Shown: positions 6,767 through 14,091 of the stretch, piece by piece
Position numbering within the stretch: position 1 is the stretch's first letter
Layout of the letters: each line of letters begins with the position of its first letter
From: an uncultured Prevotella sp.
GTDB lineage: Bacteria; Bacteroidota; Bacteroidia; Bacteroidales; Bacteroidaceae
Direction: 5' to 3'
DNA length: 17,776 nt
NCBI GenBank assembly: GCA_900551985.1
Contig: URYG01000045.1
Span: forward strand, 1 to 17,776
Notes under the pieces: generated by a model
The model's database searches: none
The model's input: only the letters and a program-made list of their open reading frames with translations
Told to the model about the DNA's origin: nothing
Position numbers and translations under genes: made by a program

Positions 6767-6883
6767 TTAGTCGTTCTTCTTCGCCTTAGAAGCAAGAGCT
6801 TCACGGCGCTCGTTGAGAATTTCCTGGCACTTGTTCAATGCCATATTCTCACTCATTGTGTTGACCTTAATTAAATCATTCAT
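6767..6883 (-). CDS. Small charged protein of 38 residues (unknown function)
   Basis: A short gene in an otherwise empty gap, not opposite any other gene. It begins MNDLIKVNTM and ends ALASKAKKND with a TAA stop; the middle (CQEILNERREAL) is predicted helical and charged, with one Cys at residue 19. There is no signal peptide or membrane segment, so it should be cytoplasmic. Support comes from a TATCTTTG promoter box 26 bases upstream of the ATG, AGG seven to five bases before it (AGGTT ahead of ATG), a terminator in the correct direction beyond its 3' end, and codon use similar to its neighbours (GAA, AAG, CGC, CTC). ATG at 6856 (MSENMALNK, 29 residues) is an alternative start. I do not recognise the family. 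Confidence 0.6.
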   Translation of the reverse strand: MNDLIKVNTMSENMALNKCQEILNERREALASKAKKND

Positions 6884-6908
6884 AACCTATTGTGATTTGT
6901 TAACGGTG

Positions 6909-6916
6909 CAAAGATA
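6909..6916 (-). promoter_or_regulatory. Promoter box TATCTTTG of the small gene
   Basis: The minus strand reads TATCTTTG (TAnnTTTG), with no clear TTG at the -33 position. Expected start about 6902-6904, giving a short leader of about 20 nt. It faces away from the DUF4923 gene. Confidence 0.55.
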
Positions 6917-7093
6917 GGGCTTTCTTATCATATTCGGGTACACTTTTTGAGAAATTTATGCTAATAATCGTTCTTTTTTGATATATGTCAAAAAGATGAA
7001 ACATTTATACCTTTCTCTGAACGATATTTGAACCTTTTGACGCCTCTTTCGTCTAAGGAAATAACAAATAATGATGAAATAAGCAATTTTTCT
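6917..7093. other. Intergenic DNA between divergent promoters, with inverted repeats
   Basis: AT-rich DNA with no gene. TTTTTGA (6975-6981) and TCAAAAA (6988-6994) form a hairpin nested between ATCGTTC (6967-6973) and GAACGAT (7019-7025). GTCAAAA (6987-6993) can also pair with TTTTGAC (near 7036). A regulator site for either flanking promoter is possible but unproven. Confidence 0.35.
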
Positions 7094-7123
7094 TTGTTAT
7101 TTGCGAAAAAAGTGCGAACTTTG
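7094..7123 (+). promoter_or_regulatory. Promoter of the DUF4923 gene (TTG-N19-GAACTTTG)
   Basis: TTG at 7094-7096, 19 bases, then GAACTTTG at 7116-7123, one base off TAnnTTTG. Expected start near 7129, leaving a leader of about 80 nt. Confidence 0.5.
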
Positions 7124-7168
7124 CAGCGAAAAAGAAAACGCTGCATCATATAAGCAGGATGCATTTTT
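7123..7168 (+). promoter_or_regulatory. Two mutually exclusive hairpins in the DUF4923 leader
   Basis: GCAGCG (7123-7128) pairs with CGCTGC (7139-7144). TGCATC (7142-7147) pairs with GATGCA (7158-7163), which is followed by five T (7164-7168). The stems share bases 7142-7144, so they cannot both form. This looks like an antiterminator/terminator pair, but the stems are only 6 bp, and the first lies partly at or before the transcription start. Confidence 0.35.
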
Positions 7169-7208
7169 AAAACGAAAGTTACAATTTATAATAAATAGAA
7201 AGTAAAAA

Positions 7209-8093
7209 ATGAAAAAGGTATTTTTAATGGCTGCCCTGGTGCTTGCCTGCACTTCCGGCAGCAATGTATGCGCAATGAATGAAGCTGTTCAGGAGGCATC
7301 ACTTTCTGAATTGATGCCTGTGAAGAAAACAACTAAAAAGACATCGAAGAAGAAAACAACTACCAAGAAGACAACAGTCAAGAAGACCACTTCTTCATCT
7401 TCTGCAACATCTTCTGCCACAACAACAACATCTTCAGCTGCGGCATCTGCTCCTACCACATCTACTTCTACTTCGGCTACCACCAATAGCGGTTATTCTG
7501 CAGGAAGCGTAGTGGCAGGCGTATTAGGCGGTTTGCTGGGTGGCGGCACTACTACCGGCAGCAGCTCTACCGGCAGCAGCATCATCAGTGGCATTCTGAA
7601 CAATGTGATTGGTTCTGCCACCTTCTCGCAGGCAGATCTCTGCGCCCACACCTGGAAGTACAGCAAGCCGGGTTGCGCTTTCACCTCAGAGAACCTGCTG
7701 GCAAAGGCTGGCGGCGAGATTGCTGCCAACAAGATAGAGGAGGATCTGAGCAAGTACTACACCAAGTTCGGCTTCAGCAAGAGCAATACCTACTTTACCT
7801 TCAAGACCGATGGCACCTTTGCTGCCGAGATCGACGGCAAGTCATGGAACGGCACCTATACCTTCGATGAGAAGACGCATGCCATCCAGCTGAAGGGTTT
7901 GCTGTTGAGTGCTTCGGGTTTTGCCACCCGCACTACCAATGGCATCAGCCTGCTCTTCGAGCAGAAGAAGCTGCTCACCCTGATCAAGACCCTGAGCAAG
8001 CTGAATCTTACCGGCAGCACTACGATGAGTGCCGTGAGCAGCATTGTGGATAACTACGATGGCGTGCGCATTGGCTTCGAGATGACGAAGTAA
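7209..8093 (+). CDS. Secreted DUF4923 family protein with Lys/Thr/Ser-rich linker
   Basis: Exported protein of 294 residues with unknown function. A signal peptide (MKKVFLMAALVLACTSG) is cut probably after VCA at residue 22; Cys14 could make a lipoprotein but its lipobox is poor. Residues 39-62 are KTT/KKT repeats, 62-93 almost only S, T and A, and 94-135 a Gly-rich hydrophobic stretch (VVAGVLGGLLGGG). The C-terminal domain from about 140 contains HTWKYSKPGCAFTSENLLAKAGGEIAA and FKTDGTFAAEIDGKSWNGTYTFD. These fit the Bacteroidales DUF4923 family, a lipocalin-like beta domain by appearance. The basic, then hydroxylated, linker suggests contact with the cell surface or a site of O-glycosylation (inference). 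It has its own promoter and is convergent with the next gene. Confidence 0.82.
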   Translation: MKKVFLMAALVLACTSGSNVCAMNEAVQEASLSELMPVKKTTKKTSKKKTTTKKTTVKKTTSSSSATSSATTTTSSAAASAPTTSTSTSATTNSGYSAGSVVAGVLGGLLGGGTTTGSSSTGSSIISGILNNVIGSATFSQADLCAHTWKYSKPGCAFTSENLLAKAGGEIAANKIEEDLSKYYTKFGFSKSNTYFTFKTDGTFAAEIDGKSWNGTYTFDEKTHAIQLKGLLLSASGFATRTTNGISLLFEQKKLLTLIKTLSKLNLTGSTTMSAVSSIVDNYDGVRIGFEMTK

Positions 8094-8164
8094 GATTGAT
8101 AGCAATAAATGATTTAAGATTTTAGAAGAACGAGTATTTCTTGTACTCTTAATTTAAAACTATA

Positions 8165-8242
8165 TTCAGCACTTTTGAACCTATGTTCAGAAGTGCTGAA
8201 CTTGTATTCCGCAGTGCTGAACTTAAGTTCAACACTGCGGAA
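8165..8242. repeat. Two related long stem-loops in tandem
   Basis: Hairpin 1: arms 8165-8180 and 8185-8200 (TTCAGCACTTTTGAAC against GTTCAGAAGTGCTGAA), one mismatch, loop CTAT. Hairpin 2: arms 8207-8222 and 8227-8242 (TTCCGCAGTGCTGAAC against GTTCAACACTGCGGAA), one mismatch, loop TTAA. Both have 16-bp arms and 4-base loops, are separated by 6 bases, and share AGTGCTGAACTT. They lie between convergent genes without T tracts. They may be REP-like elements that protect or end both transcripts. Confidence 0.7.
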
Positions 8243-8328
8243 CATAACTTTCTCTGTGGATTACAAACATTTACACTGTGAAGAAACTCATATTTCCTAG
8301 TGAGATAAAAATGTTGTATTCGAAGTTT

Positions 8329-9663
8329 CTATTTCACCTCAACCTGGAGAGGATTCTTCAATGCATCCAGGTAATCCTTGATGCGAATCTGCCATTCGGC
8401 ATAGCTCCTTACATCATATTTGCTCCATGCAGCACCGAAGTAATAGCTGTACTTCTCCTGGTTCTTCAAACCACGCTTCAAGCCGAGGGCATGGCCGGTG
8501 GCACCATCGTGCTTCTTGTCGAAGAGCTGGTAGTAGGTGTGGTCGATGCCTTCTGGGAAGAGTACGCCCACATATACCTGGGAATTGTTCACCTCTACGT
8601 TATCAGTAGGGTCGGCATAGCTTACGTAATCCTTGGCGAAGGTCTTCGTCTCCGTATCCTCCTCGTGGATTGGGAAACCGGTGGCGAAATCGGTAGGAGT
8701 GGTCAAGCCGTCATACCATACGGTCATCTTGTTGAAGTTGCTGCCCTTGTCGAGCGAGATGATGCGGTGCTCCACCACGTTCTTCATATCGCCTACGGGA
8801 GATGGGTTGTAAGTCAGTTCTACGGTGAAGCGGAGCGGACCGTTATCCAATATCTTGTAATCCTTGTAGCAGTAAGGCAGAACCTGGTTCTTGCCCACCA
8901 TCAGGCTTGGTGCACCCAATCCCAGGGTAGCGCCCACACGATAAGGATCCAATCCGTTGCCATGATCGAGATGGAAGGAGGAGAGAATGTCCGTCTCTCG
9001 TGATTCTGCCTGAAGAGCCTTGATTTGCTTGGCAAGAGCAGCTGCCTTTGCTGTATTCTTCTCTGCCTTCTCCTGCTTCTGCAAGGCTCTCACCTTGGCA
9101 TCAATCTTATCGCCCTTGATATTTCCGTTCATATCCTTGATGTATCGCTCGTAAACCACGGTATCAGGAGTGTTCTTCACCCAGATGTCGGTGCCGAAGG
9201 AGCGTTCGCCCGTCTTCTGCAGGGCAGGACCATATACGCGGTAGGCGCAACGGTCGTTTTCCCATGCGATATCGTCTTTTCTTATCTTATAGAGAGCGCC
9301 GGTGGCATAAACCTTCTGCTGGTAAGGCTTGCCGATGCTCACGTAGTAAGTGGCAGAGCCGTGAGGGCGCACGCTGGCATCTATGAGCAGAAGGCCATCG
9401 TGGGTAATCTGCGAGCCAATCTGCTGTCCTCGCTTGTTCTTTACGATATAAGCCTCTCCCTTCTTGGGGGTGGCATTGCCCAGCTTCGCCTTCACCTCGC
9501 TCATGCAGAGAGAGATAAGCTCCGTGCGTGATGCGGAAGTTGGATTGCTAACCACGATGGTGGCTTGCTGAGCATGGCAGTAGTTAGAACCTGCCAATGC
9601 CAGGAGCATCATCAGGCTTCTGACCGTGATGCCCTTCATCATTTTTCCGTGAATCTTTTTCAT
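8329..9663 (-). CDS. Secreted DUF4861 family protein
   Basis: Exported protein of 444 residues. After a long polar N-terminus the hydrophobic core SLMMLLALAG leads to a probable cut after CHA (residue 31). Family signs are DIAWENDRCAYRVYGP (about 131-146), FGTDIWVKN (about 156-164), FHLDHGNGLDPYRVGATLGLGAP (about 230-252) and a mostly beta C-terminal part, as in DUF4861 proteins, which in Bacteroidetes often accompany polysaccharide, especially pectin-type, degradation genes. No sugar-utilisation genes lie beside it here. Residues about 186-222 form a Lys/Ala-rich helix (KVRALQKQEKAEK), probably a coiled-coil insertion. ATGs at codons 8, 9, 18 and 19 are alternative starts; 8 or 9 would still give a normal signal peptide. 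Carbohydrate-related role is inferred from the family only. Confidence 0.8.
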   Translation of the reverse strand: MKKIHGKMMKGITVRSLMMLLALAGSNYCHAQQATIVVSNPTSASRTELISLCMSEVKAKLGNATPKKGEAYIVKNKRGQQIGSQITHDGLLLIDASVRPHGSATYYVSIGKPYQQKVYATGALYKIRKDDIAWENDRCAYRVYGPALQKTGERSFGTDIWVKNTPDTVVYERYIKDMNGNIKGDKIDAKVRALQKQEKAEKNTAKAAALAKQIKALQAESRETDILSSFHLDHGNGLDPYRVGATLGLGAPSLMVGKNQVLPYCYKDYKILDNGPLRFTVELTYNPSPVGDMKNVVEHRIISLDKGSNFNKMTVWYDGLTTPTDFATGFPIHEEDTETKTFAKDYVSYADPTDNVEVNNSQVYVGVLFPEGIDHTYYQLFDKKHDGATGHALGLKRGLKNQEKYSYYFGAAWSKYDVRSYAEWQIRIKDYLDALKNPLQVEVK

Positions 9664-9720
9664 TTTGATTTGTTTGTTTTTTATTTAATACGAATGAATA
9701 GTTGTTGATACTGAATTAAA

Positions 9721-9756
9721 ATTTCTCGCAGTTTTGTAGAAAGAACTGCGAGAAAT
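9721..9756 (-). terminator. Hairpin terminator after the cyclophilin gene
   Basis: ATTTCTCGCAGTT (9721-9733) and AACTGCGAGAAAT (9744-9756) form a perfect 13-bp stem with a 10-base loop, starting 5 bases after the cyclophilin stop. On the minus strand it is followed by TTTAATTC, a weak T tract. It separates the cyclophilin from the DUF4861 gene, whose own promoter I could not identify. Confidence 0.65.
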
Positions 9757-9761
9757 GTCTT

Positions 9762-10508
9762 TTATTCTTCTATAACGGAGATCTCCATGCTGATATCCTC
9801 CTTAGGGCGGTCACCACGCATGGTTTCGCAGTTCTGGATCTTCTCCACTACGTCAAGGCCTTCCTCTACCTCGCCGAAAACGGTGTATTGGTTGTCGAGG
9901 AATGGGGTGCCGCCCACCTCGGTGTAAGCCTTCTGCTGCTCCTCGGTAAACTTAGGGTAACCCTGCTCCTTGCAGCGCTTCTTGGTTTCATCCACCAGTT
10001 CATCCTGCAGCTTCATCAAGCCCTCGCGGTCGCGGTTGCGGCGGAAGTTCATAATCTCATCATGGTGCTCCTTGGCAAGCTGGTTGAAGATGTTCTGCTC
10101 CATCTGCATGCCCATCTGCTTCTCCATCTGCTTCAGCTCGTTCTGCTTGTAGGTCTTTCCCCAGACGATATAGAACTGGCTGCCGCTGCTCTCACGCTCC
10201 GGGTTCACTTCATCTCCCAAACGGGCAGCGCTCAAGGCACCGCGCTTGTGGAAGAGCTGTGGATAAACAAACTCGGCAGGGATGGTGTAATCAGGTCCGC
10301 CCGTGCCCAGCATCTTGCCCTTGGGAGCGTCCTTGCTGTCAGGGTCGCCGCCCTGAATCATGAAATCCTTGATGACACGGTGGAAGATTGTGCCATCGAA
10401 ATATCCCTCCTTCGCCAACTTCAAGAAGTTGTCACGATGCTGAGGAGTCTCGTCGTAGAGGCGCACCTTGATGTCGCCCTCTGAAGTCTTGATTAATACT
10501 TTAGCCAT
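9762..10508 (-). CDS. Cyclophilin-type peptidyl-prolyl isomerase with central insertion
   Basis: Prolyl cis-trans isomerase of 248 residues, without signal peptide, so cytoplasmic. The cyclophilin core is clear: IFHRVIKDFMIQGGDP at 41-56 with the catalytic Arg44, SSGSQFYI at 107-114, and TPFLDNQYTVFGEVEEGLDVVEKI at 201-224. Single-domain bacterial cyclophilins of this short type are usually about 160-190 residues; here about 80 extra residues (roughly 117-198) are inserted between the SQFYI strand and the LDNQYTVFG strand. The insertion is charged, helical and Met/Gln-rich (KQMEKQMGMQMEQ). The start codon is 19 bases after the stop of the small gene upstream, so the two are probably co-transcribed. 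Confidence 0.93.
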   Translation of the reverse strand: MAKVLIKTSEGDIKVRLYDETPQHRDNFLKLAKEGYFDGTIFHRVIKDFMIQGGDPDSKDAPKGKMLGTGGPDYTIPAEFVYPQLFHKRGALSAARLGDEVNPERESSGSQFYIVWGKTYKQNELKQMEKQMGMQMEQNIFNQLAKEHHDEIMNFRRNRDREGLMKLQDELVDETKKRCKEQGYPKFTEEQQKAYTEVGGTPFLDNQYTVFGEVEEGLDVVEKIQNCETMRGDRPKEDISMEISVIEE

Positions 10509-10527
10509 AATATATTTTTTTCTGTTT

Positions 10528-10899
10528 CTATTTTTCTTTAGAATTTTCCCATTCGTTCCACTCCTTCATTGCCTCCTGCCAGTCGGTTTGCTCACCGCTG
10601 GCGATGGCATCCTTCTGCTTCTCTGCCTCATCGCGTGCCTTGTCTCTAGCACGTTTCGCCTTCATGGCTTCGATAGTGGCATCGTCGAGAATCTGGATGG
10701 CGCCACGCTTGATGGCATCCTGCAGTTCCTCCTCGCCGAAAGCCTTGCCCGGCTCATTGAAGTCAGAGATGTTGAATTCATAATCCACGCGAAGGTCGTG
10801 GCGTATCAATTTCTGTTGCAAACGGTTGCCGGCATTCTTCAGGCGCAGCAACTTTCCGATTTCCTTGATTTCTCCTGCTGAGTATTTGTTTCTTCCCAT
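10528..10899 (-). CDS. Small charged cytoplasmic protein, unknown function
   Basis: A protein of 123 residues that I do not recognise. The N-terminus MGRNKYSAGEIKEIGKLLRLKN is basic and helical and could bind nucleic acid; residues 38-60 are acidic (DYEFNISDFNEPG); residues 72-123 form a long, highly charged helix (AKRARDKARDEAEKQKD) with several Trp near the end. No signal peptide or membrane segment. It lies 19 bp before the cyclophilin gene and 73 bp after the HAD gene. No TAnnTTTG box is seen in the 73-bp gap, so it probably shares the HAD transcript. Coding status is supported by length, spacing and the absence of any gene on the other strand. Confidence 0.78.
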   Translation of the reverse strand: MGRNKYSAGEIKEIGKLLRLKNAGNRLQQKLIRHDLRVDYEFNISDFNEPGKAFGEEELQDAIKRGAIQILDDATIEAMKAKRARDKARDEAEKQKDAIASGEQTDWQEAMKEWNEWENSKEK

Positions 10900-10972
10900 T
10901 AATTATTTATTGATGTTATATTTTCTTTCTTTTTCTTTCCTGCGTTTCAGCGTTTCACCTATATTTCCGCCT

Positions 10973-11827
10973 CTACTTCCACGCCTTCTTCTGGTTCACC
11001 TCTATCAATCTGTCGAATTCGAAATCCGCCTTGATCTTATCCAGTATTCGCTTCACGATGATATTCATCACGCTTCCCTTGCTGTAGTTTGCCGTGCACA
11101 TGAAGTTCACTCGTCCCTCCTTTACCAGCTGGCAAGCCATTGCTTCCTTCTGGGGTGTATCATATACGGCAATGGAATGACCGCCGTGCTCCTTCACCAT
11201 CTTCATGCAGGGCACATCGGTTTCTCCATCCCCGAAATAGATCATTCGCGGAAAGGGGATAGGGCGCTTGTTATCAGGAATATACTGGTTCACCCTGCTG
11301 TTGTCGCTCACCTGACGGATGCCCTTGTTGATCTTGAAGAGGAACTGCGTCTTCGTGGTATAATCCACGGCTACGGCTGGCCAGTAGGCGATGCCATCCT
11401 CATTATAGAGAAACGAGCAGGCATAGATGTTCTCGAATTCCTGAGCGATGGGTGTGCCCTCTATCATCTCCTTCAATCCCGAGGAGTTGATGTAGTGCTT
11501 GATCTCCAATCCGATGCTTGCACCATATTCATTGATGAACGAGAACCATTGCTTCACGCCACGGAAGAGTTCCACATTCCTGCCGAAGCTCTGAAAGGAT
11601 TCGCGGGTGAGTGAGATATGGTTCTTCTTCGCTTCATCCAGCATCATGTACATATAGGTGAGGATGCCGTTGGCATCCTTGCCCACGGCAAGCTTCCGGT
11701 TTTTATCCCAGAATTCCTCCTTCGTCTTTCCGGTTGCCTGGATGAATCCGAACTCCTGCATGTTGCCGGGAGATAATGTTCCGTCAAAATCATAAACCAG
11801 TGCTACCTGCGGTCTTTTCTTTGCCAT
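10973..11827 (-). CDS. HAD superfamily hydrolase (phosphoserine phosphatase-like)
   Basis: Cytoplasmic phosphatase-type enzyme of 284 residues; substrate unknown. Motif I is VYDFDGTLSP at 11-20, with the nucleophile Asp13 and the acid/base Asp15. NSSGL at 114-118 fits motif II (Ser), Lys163-168 (FKINKG) may supply motif III, and YFGDGETDVPCM at 197-208 is motif IV with the Mg2+-binding acids. I chose ATG 11827 (MAKKRPQ) because the HAD fold begins at once. The frame stays open upstream to 11989, but that start lies inside the dnaK terminator and would add a Lys/Ser-rich tail. Probable first gene of a HAD, small protein, cyclophilin unit, with a promoter box at 11906-11913. Confidence 0.88.
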   Translation of the reverse strand: MAKKRPQVALVYDFDGTLSPGNMQEFGFIQATGKTKEEFWDKNRKLAVGKDANGILTYMYMMLDEAKKNHISLTRESFQSFGRNVELFRGVKQWFSFINEYGASIGLEIKHYINSSGLKEMIEGTPIAQEFENIYACSFLYNEDGIAYWPAVAVDYTTKTQFLFKINKGIRQVSDNSRVNQYIPDNKRPIPFPRMIYFGDGETDVPCMKMVKEHGGHSIAVYDTPQKEAMACQLVKEGRVNFMCTANYSKGSVMNIIVKRILDKIKADFEFDRLIEVNQKKAWK

Positions 11828-11905
11828 ATCCCGTTTCCTTTCCTTCTTTTTACTTGAACTTGTCTTTTTCTTCTCTTGCAGGAACTTCCGCCCCCTCATA
11901 ACCTG

Positions 11906-11913
11906 CAAATATA
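11906..11913 (-). promoter_or_regulatory. Promoter box TATATTTG of the HAD gene
   Basis: The minus strand reads TATATTTG, a full match to TAnnTTTG; the -33 region is weak (TGG in place of TTG). Expected start near 11900, leader about 70 nt. It lies just beyond the dnaK terminator, so the HAD unit is separate from dnaK. Confidence 0.55.
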
Positions 11914-11967
11914 CATATTTTTCTGCGAAAAGCCATAAGTAGATATATAAAAAAACATAAAGACACG

Positions 11968-12011
11968 AAAAAAGGCGTGTAAAACTCATTTTCAGAGTCT
12001 TACACGCCTTT
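11968..12011 (-). terminator. Intrinsic terminator of dnaK
   Basis: Arms 11971-11987 and 11995-12011 are 17 bp with one mismatch (AAAGGCGTGTAA opposite TTACACGCCTTT), loop 7 bases. On the minus strand six T follow the stem (A 11968-11973). It starts 42 bases after the dnaK stop. Confidence 0.85.
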
Positions 12012-12053
12012 GGTCTTTATGCTAATCTAATAACTTCTCTATGATGAGAGAGA

Positions 12054-13958
12054 TTACTTAACCTCCTCGAAGTCTGCATCCTGAACATCCTGAGCGCCAT
12101 CGTTAGCACCCTGTGACTGCTGGCCACCCTGTGCACCCTGAGGACCTGCCTGCTGACCGCCCTGGTACATCTGCTGAGAAGCAGCCTGCATAACGGTGTT
12201 CAAGTTGTTGATAGCTGAATCGATAGCTGCAACATCACCTGCCTTGTGAGCATCCTTCAACTGCTGCAATGCCTGCTCGATGCCTGGCTTCTTGTCTGCA
12301 GGAATCTTATCACCGTTGTCCTTCAGGAAGTTCTCGGTGGTGAAGATCATGCTGTCTGCCTGGTTCATCTTGTCAATCTTCTCGCGCTCAGCCTTATCAG
12401 CAGCAGCGTTCTGCTCTGCCTCAGCCTTCATGCGGTTGATCTCGTCCTCGCTCAAGCCAGATGAAGCCTCGATGCGGATGCTCTGCTCCTTACCGGTAGC
12501 CTTATCCTTAGCTGATACGTTCAAGATACCGTTGGCATCGATATCGAAGGTAACCTCAATCTGAGGAACACCACGACGAGCTGGAGCGATACCTGTCAGG
12601 TTGAACTGACCGATGCTCTTGTTCTGAGCTGCCATTGGGCGCTCACCCTGCAATACGTGGATGGTAACCTCTGTCTGGTTATCAGCAGCTGTAGAGAATA
12701 CCTCGCTCTTCTTGCAAGGGATGGTTGAGTTAGCGTCGATGAGTTTGGTCATTACACCACCCATGGTCTCGATACCGAGAGTCAATGGAGTAACGTCGAG
12801 CAATACGATGTCACCAACACCCTCTTCCTTGTTCAGGATGGCACCCTGGATAGCTGCACCTACTGCTACTACCTCATCTGGGTTAACGCCCTTAGAAGGT
12901 TCCTTGCCGAAGTAGTTCTTAACGAGTGTCTGAACGGCTGGGATACGGCTTGAACCACCAACCAAGATAACCTCGTCGATATCTGATGTAGAGAGCTTAG
13001 CGTCACGAACGGCATTCTGGCAAGGTACCAAGCAAGCCTGAATCAAGTTGTGAGCCAACTGCTCGAACTGTGCACGGGTCAAATTCTTAACCAAGTGCTT
13101 TGGCATACCGTCAACGGCTGTGATGTATGGCAAGTTGATTTCTGTAGCTGTAGAGCTAGACAACTCAATCTTAGCCTTCTCAGCAGCCTCCTTCAAGCGC
13201 TGCATAGCCATAGGATCCTTGCGGAGATCTACGCCTTCCTCTGCCTTGAAACCATCAGCCAACCAGTTGATGATTACCTGGTCGAAGTCATCACCACCCA
13301 GGTGAGTATCACCATTGGTAGAAAGTACCTCGAATACGCCGCCACCGAACTCAAGGATAGAGATATCGAATGTACCACCACCCAGGTCGAATACGGCAAT
13401 CTTCATATCCTTGTTAGCCTTGTCAACACCGTAAGCCAAAGCTGCGGCTGTAGGCTCATTTACGATACGCTGAACGTTCAAACCTGCAATCTGACCAGCC
13501 TCCTTAGTTGCCTGACGCTGAGAGTCAGAGAAGTAAGCAGGAACTGTGATTACTGCATCTGTAACCTCCTGTCCGAGATAATCCTCTGCGGTCTTCTTCA
13601 TCTTCTGGAGAACCATTGCAGAAATCTCCTGTGGAGTATATTTGCGACCCTCGATTTCAACACGTGGATAACCACCCTCGTTTACCACTGTGTAAGGCAT
13701 TGCCTCAGCTTCCTTCTGGCTCTGAGCGTATGTCTCACCCATGAAACGCTTGATAGAATATACGGTGTTCTTAGGGTTTGTGATGGCCTGACGCTTAGCA
13801 GGATCACCTACCTTGCGGTCACCATCCTTAACGAAACCTACTACTGATGGAGTAGTACGCTTACCTTCACTGTTAGCGATTACAACTGGTTCGCTACCTT
13901 CGAAAACGGCAACACAACTGTTTGTGGTACCCAAGTCAATTCCAATTACTTTTCCCAT
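12054..13958 (-). CDS. dnaK: Chaperone DnaK (Hsp70)
   Basis: ATP-dependent cytoplasmic chaperone, 634 residues, normal family length. The ATPase domain starts GKVIGIDLGTTNSCVAV, with VFDLGGGTFDISIL near 190-203 and VGGSSRIPAVQ near 335-345. The substrate-binding domain includes LLDVTPLTLGIET near 388-400, then a helical lid (SGLSEDEINRMKAEAEQ). The tail is Gly/Gln-rich and ends in the acidic DADFEEVK expected for contact with co-chaperones. Neither grpE nor dnaJ is adjacent, so dnaK stands alone. It has a 367-bp upstream region containing a sigma-54-like promoter and a dyad, and no CIRCE element, and is closed by its own terminator. Confidence 0.99.
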   Translation of the reverse strand: MGKVIGIDLGTTNSCVAVFEGSEPVVIANSEGKRTTPSVVGFVKDGDRKVGDPAKRQAITNPKNTVYSIKRFMGETYAQSQKEAEAMPYTVVNEGGYPRVEIEGRKYTPQEISAMVLQKMKKTAEDYLGQEVTDAVITVPAYFSDSQRQATKEAGQIAGLNVQRIVNEPTAAALAYGVDKANKDMKIAVFDLGGGTFDISILEFGGGVFEVLSTNGDTHLGGDDFDQVIINWLADGFKAEEGVDLRKDPMAMQRLKEAAEKAKIELSSSTATEINLPYITAVDGMPKHLVKNLTRAQFEQLAHNLIQACLVPCQNAVRDAKLSTSDIDEVILVGGSSRIPAVQTLVKNYFGKEPSKGVNPDEVVAVGAAIQGAILNKEEGVGDIVLLDVTPLTLGIETMGGVMTKLIDANSTIPCKKSEVFSTAADNQTEVTIHVLQGERPMAAQNKSIGQFNLTGIAPARRGVPQIEVTFDIDANGILNVSAKDKATGKEQSIRIEASSGLSEDEINRMKAEAEQNAAADKAEREKIDKMNQADSMIFTTENFLKDNGDKIPADKKPGIEQALQQLKDAHKAGDVAAIDSAINNLNTVMQAASQQMYQGGQQAGPQGAQGGQQSQGANDGAQDVQDADFEEVK

Positions 13959-14091
13959 GATTATATCTTTTTTTTATTTTTTCGTTATTAATATTGTTAT
14001 TTATCTCATGAATCGCTGCCTTCGGGGGAAGTCTGCCGAAGATATGCATCTGTCGGGAACCTCCTGAACTCAGCGTTCACGCTTTCTAACT

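Noticed and set aside
8165..8242. CIRCE heat-shock operators (TTAGCACTC-N9-GAGTGCTAA)
   Set aside because: The arms only partly resemble CIRCE, the arm spacing is wrong, and they lie between convergent gene ends instead of before a chaperone gene.
8278..9003. 241-codon plus-strand frame opposite the DUF4861 gene
   Set aside because: The minus-strand gene has a signal peptide and family motifs. The plus-strand product has no recognisable features and no promoter.
11828..11989. 54-codon N-terminal extension of the HAD protein
   Set aside because: The upstream ATG is inside the loop of the dnaK terminator, and the likely promoter (11906-11913) is downstream of it. The HAD fold begins directly after ATG 11827.
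13959..14090. Short upstream frame in the dnaK leader beginning at a minus-strand ATG near 14047
   Set aside because: It has about 30 codons of low-complexity Asn/Lys/Ile composition running into dnaK in another frame, with no start signal of its own.
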